NCBI RefSeq assembly: GCF_051020985.1
Contig: NW_027475134.1
Location: 3,782,001-3,846,000 of the forward strand
Direction of reading: 5' to 3'
DNA from: Nomia melanderi
Taxonomy: Eukaryota; Arthropoda; Insecta; Hymenoptera; Halictidae
DNA length: 64,000 bases
The position numbers and the translations under genes are program-made. Below are positions 62,700-64,000 of this stretch, piece by piece. The stretch's first letter is position 1. The number at the start of each line of letters is the position of its first letter. The notes under the pieces are model-generated. The model was not told the origin of the DNA. It saw only the letters and a program-made list of their open reading frames with translations, and did not search any database.

Positions 62700-63429
62700 A
62701 AAATCCAATATATATCTGGTGATATCTCGGGTGCTATTAGAGATAGCGCAATAAACCAAAGTGAATTATCTGCAGGAGGCCCTGGCGCATGAATTTGTGC
62801 AACGGGAACGACCTCGGACCACCAGGGGCCGAGAAAACCACAGTCTGATGGGGCCGGACACTCAGGGTCAGGGAAAAATCCATTATATATCTGGTGATAT
62901 ATCGGGTACCATTAGAGATAGCGCGATAAATCAAAGTGCATTGTCTGCAGGAGGCCCTGACGCATGAATCTGTGCAGCGGGAACGACCTCGGACCACCAG
63001 GGCCGAGGGAACCACAGTTTCATGGGACCGAGATCTCAGGGTCAGGCAAAAATCCAATATATATCTGGTGATATCTCGGGTGCTATTACAGATAGCGCTA
63101 TAAATCAAAGTGCATTGTCTGTAGGAGGCCCTGGCGCATGAATCTGTGCAGCGGGAACGACCTCGGTCCACCAGGGGCCGAAAAAACCACAGTCTCATGG
63201 GGCCGGACACTCAGGGTCAGGGTAAAATCCAATATATATCTGGTGATATCTCGGGTGCTATTACAGATAGCGCAATAAATCAAAGGGCATTGTCTGTAGG
63301 AGGCCCTGGCGCATGAATCTGTGCAGCGGCAACGACCTCGGACCACCAGGGGCCGAGAAAACCACAGTCTCATGGGGCCGGACACTCTGGGTCAGGGGAA
63401 AATCCAATATATATCTGGTGATATCTCGG
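62700..63429 (+). repeat. Fourth copy of the GTGCAACGGG to CCGAGATCTC block
   Basis: The stretch follows 60426-60986 at an offset of 2,274 bp and is more diverged than the others: CAGTCTGATGG, CCAGGGCCGAGGGAACC, CAGTTTCATGGGACCGAG, CCTCGGTCC and ATCAAAGGGC. Divergence rises towards the right end of the window. Confidence 0.75.
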
Positions 63430-64000
63430 GTGCAATTACAGATAGCGCAAGAAACCAAAGTGCATTGTCTGTAGGAGGCCCTTGCGAATGAATCTGTGCC
63501 GCAGGAACGACCTCGGACCACCAGTGGCCGAGAAAATTACAGATATTCGGAATCCGTCACCCAAGATCATGTAAAAATCCAGCAAATATCTGGTGATATC
63601 TCGGGTGCTATTAGAGATAGCGCAATAAATCAAAGGGCATTGTCTGTAGGAGGCCCAGGCGAATGAATCTGGCCAGCAGGAACGACCTCCGACCACCAGG
63701 GGCCGAGTAAACCACCGTCTCATGGGGCCGGACACTCAGGGTCAGGGAAAAATCCAATATATATCTGGTGATATCTCGGGTGCTATTACAGATAGCGCAA
63801 TAAATCAAAGTGCATTGTCTGTAGGAGGCCCAGGCGAATAAATCTGGCCAGCTGGAACGACCTCGGACCACCAGGGGCCGAGAAAACCACAGTCTCATGG
63901 GGCCGCACACTCAGGGTCAGGGTAAAATCCAATATTTATCTGGTGATATCTCGGGTGCTATTACAGATAGCCCAATAAATCAAAGTGCATTGTCGGTAGG
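63430..64000 (+). repeat. Divergent right-end monomers
   Basis: Three and a fraction units differ from all others in several places. Examples are GCAATTACAG and GCAAGAAACC near 63433-63455, GTGCCGCAGGAACG near 63497, GGCCCAGGCGAATG with CTGGCCAGCAGG near 63650-63680, GAGTAAACC near 63703, GGCGAATAAATCTGGCCAGCTGG near 63832-63853, and GTCGGTAGG at the last bases. A type-D unit lies among them. In other satellites such variable monomers lie near array edges. Whether the edge is close here cannot be seen. Confidence 0.7.
63537..63620 (+). repeat. Type-D divergent monomer core, copy 9, most diverged
   Basis: The TTACAGATATTCGGAATCCG core is kept but is followed by CAAGATCATGTAAAAATCCAGC, AAATATCTGG and normal GATATCTCGGG / TTAGAGATAG. 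It lies among the divergent right-end units with GCCGCAGGAACG upstream. It may be closest to an older form of the D monomer, or simply more mutated. Confidence 0.82.

Larger units (their letters stand above)
1..64000 (+). repeat. 175-bp satellite array, head to tail, filling the window
   Basis: The motif ATGGGGCCGG and its variants recur every 175 bp from base 13 to the end (13, 188, 363 ...), always on the plus strand. Within each unit the order is constant: ATGGGGCCGG, CACTCAGGGTCAGG, CCAATATATATCTGG, GATATCTCGGG, AATAAA, GGAGGCCCTGGCGCATG, GCAGCGGGAACGAC, CTCGGACCACCAGGGG, CCGAG. The hand consensus has 41 C and 51 G (52.6% GC). Unit length is nearly fixed; I found only 173, 174, 176 and 177-bp exceptions. 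About one nucleosome of DNA per unit and multi-kilobase higher-order repeats are typical of eukaryotic centromeric or pericentromeric satellites. That location is inferred, and the family is not recognised. Confidence 0.97.

Noticed and set aside
1..64000. Hundreds of 60-157-codon open reading frames on both strands
   Set aside because: They are the same peptide fragments repeated every 175 bp in shifted frames. The unit is 3 x 58 plus 1, so no frame survives more than about three monomers. Many start at GTG or TTG, both strands are equally open, and frame-breaking indels are tolerated. There is no sign of coding selection.
1..64000. CRISPR array
   Set aside because: Direct repeats are regular, but the unit is 175 bp with no repeat/spacer division. 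Variation is scattered over the whole unit, and no cas gene is present.
1..64000. Minisatellite inside a coding gene (repeat protein)
   Set aside because: The unit length is not a multiple of three, no flanking exon or splice signal is visible, and stops occur in each frame every one to three monomers.
1..64000. rRNA, tRNA or small RNA genes
   Set aside because: No rRNA-like segments, tRNA boxes or snRNA-like motifs were seen. The hairpin potential in each monomer is only five base pairs per stem.
1..64000. Assignment to a named satellite family or species
   Set aside because: The unit length is shared by many unrelated satellites and I do not recognise the sequence. Naming a taxon would be a guess.

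Overview
The window is one continuous tandem satellite DNA array from the first base to the last, with no gene I can support. The repeat unit is 175 bp, so about 365 monomers lie head to tail in one orientation. A consensus built by hand is about 52.6% GC and has 8 CpGs (observed/expected about 0.67). I saw no inverted monomer, no transposon, no RNA gene and no unique sequence. A homogenised 64-kb array of nucleosome-length monomers with higher-order repeats (HORs) points to a eukaryotic centromere, pericentromere or other heterochromatin. I do not recognise the satellite family and cannot name the organism. Monomer positions below are counted from the A of the conserved ATGGGGCCGG, which falls at bases 13, 188, 363 and so on.

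Two linked haplotypes make up most monomers. Type A reads TTAGAG..AATAAACC..GAATTATCTGCAGG and has a PstI site. Type B reads TTACAG..AATAAATC..GCATTGTCTGTAGG and has none. Recombinants between them are common. Most monomers also carry an EcoRV site (GATATC), an AATAAA hexamer and two short inverted repeats.

Layout. Bases 1-19.7 kb are built from a 41-monomer HOR of 7,174 bp. Copy 1 is about 215-7388. Copy 2 starts at about 7389 with one extra monomer and breaks off near 13.97 kb. It is followed by a 1,401-bp tandem duplication and rearranged pieces of the same HOR. From about 19.7 kb a second domain uses a different set of monomers. These include a strongly divergent type (type D, nine copies) and monomers with a 2-bp AT insertion (nine copies). 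This domain contains tandem or near-tandem HORs of about 1,752, 5,777, 700, 1,750/1,400, 700, 1,227, 3,153, 2,800 and 875 bp, many nested or overlapping. Two short blocks, called E and F here, occur in both domains and tie them to one library. The last 0.6 kb holds unusually divergent monomers and may be the approach to an older layer or the array edge.

Nothing here works as a set of genes. The structure records repeated unequal exchange and gene conversion in register with the 175-bp unit. The many short open frames (65-157 codons) on both strands are by-products: 175 is not a multiple of 3, so the frame shifts by one base per monomer. All repeat boundaries were found by eye and are accurate to tens of bases at best. 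The near-identical copies should be checked against long reads before the copy structure is trusted.
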